The notes beneath the pieces were generated by a model. It did not search any database. It was not told the origin of the DNA and saw only the letters and a program-made list of their open reading frames with translations. A DNA stretch of 44,849 bases, from the NCBI GenBank assembly GCA_900319465.1, contig ONOL01000028.1, positions 1 through 44,849 on the forward strand, read 5' to 3'. Positions 41,549 through 44,849 of this stretch are shown here, piece by piece. The position numbers and the translations under genes are program-made. The stretch is from an uncultured Eubacteriales bacterium. Lineage in GTDB: Bacteria > Bacillota > Clostridia > Oscillospirales > Oscillospiraceae. Within the stretch, counting starts at the first letter, position 1; each line of letters opens with the position of its first letter.

Positions 41549-42361
41549 TCACTCCTGCGAAACCGTCTTCCACGAAGCCTCGGCATGATGCTTATAGACC
41601 CGCTCGCTCTCCGGGGGGAGTTCCCAGTAGTCTCCGTAGATATGGATCAGGTAGTCTTCATAATCCCGGGGGATATTAAACCGGTATGACTCAAAGTCGG
41701 CCTTGATATACTCGGTCGCGGTAGTCCGGGAGATCACTTCCCTTTTTCCATATCCCCACACAAGCGTTGCGACTTTTTCAGAGTTGTCAAAGGGTATTTT
41801 CTGGGCCTCCCTGATCGTCAGGCCGGTAAAATAGCTCTGGAGCGGAAACAGGCGATAAAACCACCGCATCAGCGTGATCTCGATCTTCCTGACCGTAGAC
41901 CTTTTGCTGATATCCTTCACCGTTGCACAGACCACCAAGCCCCACAGCGCTTTCATTTTTGAAACTGTGAAATCTATTTTTTTCTCGTCTTTCGGCAGGC
42001 CATCGACCGGAAAAACGTCAATGCTGACGCCAAGCTGGCGGCCAAAGCTTCCGTTTTCTTCCAGAACCGTCCGGCTGTCGGATACTTTTGCATAGGTGCA
42101 CAGATAGCTGTGATCCAGATCCCAGCAGCACACCTCGTAATAGGCGTGGGCGTATTCGTGGATGAAGCGATTATAGTCCGGCCTTGGCATCTGGATATCA
42201 ATGTCATCGTCCCAGGGGATAAAGCCTTGATGCCTTACGGCGCCAAGCATGGTTCCGCCGCTGAGGTAATAACGCAGGCCGTGTTTATCACAGAAGGCAG
42301 CAACGTCCGCAAGGATGTCAAGCTGCAGCTTCTTCATCTCTACTACATCAATGGTACCCAT
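41549..42361 (-). CDS. licD: LicD-family phosphotransferase (second copy)
   Basis: Second LicD protein, 270 residues. The motif is SGGTMLGAVRHQGFIPWDD followed by DIDIQM, near residue 34. GQLGVSIDVFPVDGLP-like sequence (RQLGVSIDVFPVDGLP) and the C-terminal DYLIHIYGDYWELPPESE match the family. The two LicD proteins are clearly paralogous in the core but diverge elsewhere, suggesting two different acceptors or donors. The ATG is preceded by GAGGTGATCGT, which overlaps the flippase stop, giving tight coupling. Confidence 0.93.
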   Translation of the reverse strand: MGTIDVVEMKKLQLDILADVAAFCDKHGLRYYLSGGTMLGAVRHQGFIPWDDDIDIQMPRPDYNRFIHEYAHAYYEVCCWDLDHSYLCTYAKVSDSRTVLEENGSFGRQLGVSIDVFPVDGLPKDEKKIDFTVSKMKALWGLVVCATVKDISKRSTVRKIEITLMRWFYRLFPLQSYFTGLTIREAQKIPFDNSEKVATLVWGYGKREVISRTTATEYIKADFESYRFNIPRDYEDYLIHIYGDYWELPPESERVYKHHAEASWKTVSQE

Positions 42362-42365
42362 ACGA

Positions 42366-43763
42366 TCACCTCAAACGAACGAATTTCAGCACAGCGGAAA
42401 GAAGCTTCTTCATCTCTTTCAGGTTCAGGAGCCATACGATCAAAACCGCCGCCCCGGCGACCGCATATCCGAATTGATCAGCAGTCACAAAGAACGCTGA
42501 TATGCAGACGACAAGGTAGGAGGCAAACTCCTTCCTGAAATTGATGTCAAACTTGAAAAACCGCCTCGTGTCAAACATCCTGTATAAGCCGATAAAAATG
42601 TACGCGACGGCTGTCGCCGCGGTAGCGCCCATGATTCCGAACCTGGGGATCAGCAGAAAGTTAAAGATGATATTGATGGACGCCGACAGCAAGGTAGAGA
42701 GCATCACGTTGACGCTCTTTTTCAATGCGCCGTAAATCGCGCCGAAATACGATGAGATCGCAGAAAAGGAAGCCGCAATCAGCAGCCACGGCACATATTT
42801 CCACGCTTCATAAAAGTCCGCTCCCACATAGACTCCCATGAAAGGCTTAATAATCACCAACAGACATGCGCAGAAAAAGAATACCGCAAAACTAAACAAG
42901 CTGAAAACATTTGAATAGAACGAAGTATCCTTTGTCGAATCATATTCCTTGACAGAAGAGATCCCCCATGACTGCGAAAAAATCGACGAGACCACATTGA
43001 TCAAGGCAGGGATCTTGCTTGCAGCCGTATAGATCCCGAGGGCCGCACTGTCAAGAAAGATTTCGACCATCAGCTTATCCGAGGATTGGACGACCCACCA
43101 CGAGATATTGTTGATGATCAGCGGCGAAGAAAAGGCAAGCATCTCAAAGAAGAGCTTTTTATCAAACCTTGCCGTTTTGAGGTCCTTGAGAATGCCGCCG
43201 ATGACGAGGCCGGCAATGATAATGGTGGTCTGGGCAAAAATATTGGCCAGAACGTACCCGTATACTTTCAGCCTGCAGAAGACCAGCAGGAAGATATTGA
43301 GCAAGGCCAGCAGCAGGGTCTGCGATAAACCGAGAACAACATACAGCTTTGTCTTCTCTTTTGCCTTGATATAAGTCATGGTGATCTGGTTTGCCATATA
43401 GGTAATGATATAGGCGCTCACAAACCATTTCCATTCGGACAGCGACGGGTAAAGGCCGACGAGCGGGGCAAGCAGGAGAGCAACCAGACTTCCGCCGATA
43501 AAGACGATCCCGGCATTCAGTATCACGCTTTTACGATCGACGTTTTTATCGAGCATAAACCGCAATACCGCGTCAAAGATCACCATGGAGGTAACCGGCA
43601 TAATCAAATTGGATGCGGTGTAGATCAGCTCGGCGGTACCATACTCCGCTTTGGTCAGGTAATTGGTGTATAAGGGCACCAACAGAAAAAGGATCAGTTT
43701 AGATCCCAGATTCCCGATTGCAAAAAGAAGGGTATCGCCTGCAAGACGTTTATATTTTCCCAT
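42366..43763 (-). CDS. Wzx-type polysaccharide flippase
   Basis: Lipid-linked oligosaccharide flippase (MOP superfamily) of 465 residues with about 12-14 membrane helices. The N-terminus has YKRLAGDTLLFAIGNLGSKL and LVPLYTNYLTKAEYGTAEL, the usual MOP start. Mid-protein is SPLIINNISWWVVQSSDKLM and, later, SASINIIFNFLLIPRFGIMG. I use the ATG at 43763; an in-frame TTG two codons earlier is also possible, and neither has a strong ribosome binding site. It follows the EpsG-like gene by 27 bases and overlaps into licD control. Confidence 0.93.
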   Translation of the reverse strand: MGKYKRLAGDTLLFAIGNLGSKLILFLLVPLYTNYLTKAEYGTAELIYTASNLIMPVTSMVIFDAVLRFMLDKNVDRKSVILNAGIVFIGGSLVALLLAPLVGLYPSLSEWKWFVSAYIITYMANQITMTYIKAKEKTKLYVVLGLSQTLLLALLNIFLLVFCRLKVYGYVLANIFAQTTIIIAGLVIGGILKDLKTARFDKKLFFEMLAFSSPLIINNISWWVVQSSDKLMVEIFLDSAALGIYTAASKIPALINVVSSIFSQSWGISSVKEYDSTKDTSFYSNVFSLFSFAVFFFCACLLVIIKPFMGVYVGADFYEAWKYVPWLLIAASFSAISSYFGAIYGALKKSVNVMLSTLLSASINIIFNFLLIPRFGIMGATAATAVAYIFIGLYRMFDTRRFFKFDINFRKEFASYLVVCISAFFVTADQFGYAVAGAAVLIVWLLNLKEMKKLLSAVLKFVRLR

Positions 43764-43790
43764 ATGCAAAGTGAATTACATCCCCGTCCA

Positions 43791-44849
43791 TTACTGCCAG
43801 AATTCATAAGGATACAAGTGGTTCCAATCCGGCCGCAGGAGAAGTGTGACCAGAAAGCTTGCCAGCATGACCGTGCCGATCAGGAACATCCACAGTCTCG
43901 GATTCTTGATCCGGCCGTTGAACATCAGATTCGGCAGCTCCACGACCGCGATCAGAAGGAAGTACTGTCCCGCGCGCGTGAACAAATTGACCGCATATCC
44001 GAAAACGCTGAACATCAGCAGCAGCGTAAAACTCGAAAGGGCGAGCTTCTCTTCTCTGTTCCCCGGATCGGCGGCGATACTGATAAAGAGATAGAAAACC
44101 AGATTCCGGACCACTTCGTAGCTCACAGCCAGCCACCCGCTTGACGCGTATCGGCTGACAAAATAATGCGCATATCTGGGAAGGAGCGCCATCCCGATGG
44201 CGTTGAGAACGCCCGATGCGGAAAGCAGCGCACAGGCAAGCGCCGCGATGATGATCAGGGTCCTTTTTTTCAGGAGTTTGGCAGGCAGAAAATACAGCAG
44301 AAAGCACACGGCAGCCGAGCTGTGGAACAAAGTTGCGCAGAAAAAGAGGAGCGCAGAGCCGACCGTTTTTCCCTTCTTCAACGCCTGATAGGCGAAAAGG
44401 GCGATCACCATAGCAATGCCCTGTCTGAGCATGGAAAAATACAGGGATAGAAAGGCGCAGAAGAACAGGCAGAGCGAAAGCAGGATGTTTTTTGAGCCAG
44501 CAAACAGGCCGATGGCCGTCCCCAGATACATGACCGTCGCAACGACGATCAGAAACATGTGCGGAGAAGACGTGCATTTTCCGATCAGCACGTTCAAAAA
44601 CTGATATCCCAGTTCAAACGACCGGGTCGTGTCGATTCCTCCCTCGGAGAAAATCTTGAAATAGTAGAGATATATTTTGGTGTCATTCCCGATCGTTTCC
44701 GCGCGAAACGCCGTCAGAAACCATAATACCGCCAGCGTCAGAACGGCAAGGACCGTGCAGACCCGCAGATTCCTTGAGACGATCACGTCATCCGGCTTCG
44801 CCGGCCAGAGATCGACCACCGTCTGCGCATCCTTCCTCAGCCCGATCAG
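43791..44849 (-). CDS. epsG: EpsG-family polysaccharide polymerase, 5' end outside window
   Basis: Multi-pass membrane protein of the EpsG/Wzy type that polymerises glycan repeat units. The family pattern is seen in TAFRAETIGNDTKIYLYYF, near the first loop, followed by RSFELGYQFLNVLIG and the SLYFSMLRQGIAMVIALFAYQ segment, then SALLFFCATLFHSSAAVCF (the conserved His near the end of a helix). About nine helices are visible. The frame stays open to the right edge. A GTG at 44819 has an AGGAAGG nearby, but the family usually has one more helix upstream, so I treat it as truncated by the window. First visible gene of the glycan operon. Confidence 0.88.
   Translation of the reverse strand: MIGLRKDAQTVVDLWPAKPDDVIVSRNLRVCTVLAVLTLAVLWFLTAFRAETIGNDTKIYLYYFKIFSEGGIDTTRSFELGYQFLNVLIGKCTSSPHMFLIVVATVMYLGTAIGLFAGSKNILLSLCLFFCAFLSLYFSMLRQGIAMVIALFAYQALKKGKTVGSALLFFCATLFHSSAAVCFLLYFLPAKLLKKRTLIIIAALACALLSASGVLNAIGMALLPRYAHYFVSRYASSGWLAVSYEVVRNLVFYLFISIAADPGNREEKLALSSFTLLLMFSVFGYAVNLFTRAGQYFLLIAVVELPNLMFNGRIKNPRLWMFLIGTVMLASFLVTLLLRPDWNHLYPYEFWQ

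Overview
The window looks like a chromosomal segment of a moderately GC-rich anaerobic Firmicute, most likely a gut Clostridium-group (Oscillospiraceae-like) bacterium. The basis is gene content: a valS T-box leader, RNase J, Mini-RNase III, RqcH, TepA next to an FtsK/SpoIIIE translocase, a flavin/Fe-S enoate reductase and strong AGGAGG-type ribosome binding sites. This is inference from families and layout. No rRNA or tRNA gene, CRISPR array or phage block was seen.

Layout. 1-2120: 3' part of valS (minus) with its T-box leader and promoter; valS carries an internal deletion and the leader contains a palindromic repeat. 2130-4998: a shortened thioredoxin-reductase-like flavoprotein, divergent from glnS across a tandem-repeat intergenic region. 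5078-7589: a small membrane-type protein and a 690-residue enoate-reductase-type enzyme. 7638-15123 (minus): ArsC/Spx-like protein, RNase J, recR, rpe, a cyclodeaminase-fold protein, prfC, a GH25 lysozyme and a GNAT enzyme. 15213-19269 (plus): an envelope operon xpaC-telA-lemA-TPM, then a YbaK/ProX-type deacylase. 19339-21279 (minus): rfbA-rfbB for dTDP-sugar synthesis. 21416-25235: a decaying stretch with a leucine-rich-repeat gene broken in three places, a truncated SLOG-like gene and a GT2 glycosyltransferase with one frameshift. 25448-25590: a small TIR-flanked element whose relative lies inverted at 38.7-38.85 kb. 25763-30366 (minus): a five-gene set of Pro-rich duplicated-domain surface protein, MscS channel, small conserved protein, Cys-rich lipoprotein-like protein and radical SAM enzyme. 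30479-37074 (minus): rqcH, mrnC, ftsK/spoIIIE, uppP and tepA. 37129-44849: a surface polysaccharide locus with a Wzz-like protein on the plus strand facing a minus-strand operon of EpsG-like polymerase, flippase, two LicD enzymes, an IspD/TarI-type cytidylyltransferase and a sugar epimerase.

How the genes fit together. RfbA/RfbB, the GT2 enzyme, UppP, Wzz, EpsG, the flippase, LicD proteins, cytidylyltransferase and epimerase together suggest an undecaprenyl-linked surface glycan decorated with phosphoryl substituents. The xpaC-telA-lemA-TPM operon and the MscS/surface-protein set are both envelope-related. The most promising poorly described unit is the Cys-rich lipoprotein-like protein translationally overlapped with a glycyl-radical-activase-like radical SAM enzyme that has no glycyl radical enzyme nearby.

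Caution. At least five single-base disruptions, an internal valS deletion, an in-frame SLOG deletion and a missing telA start occur here. Several may be assembly errors, so the affected genes should be read with care.
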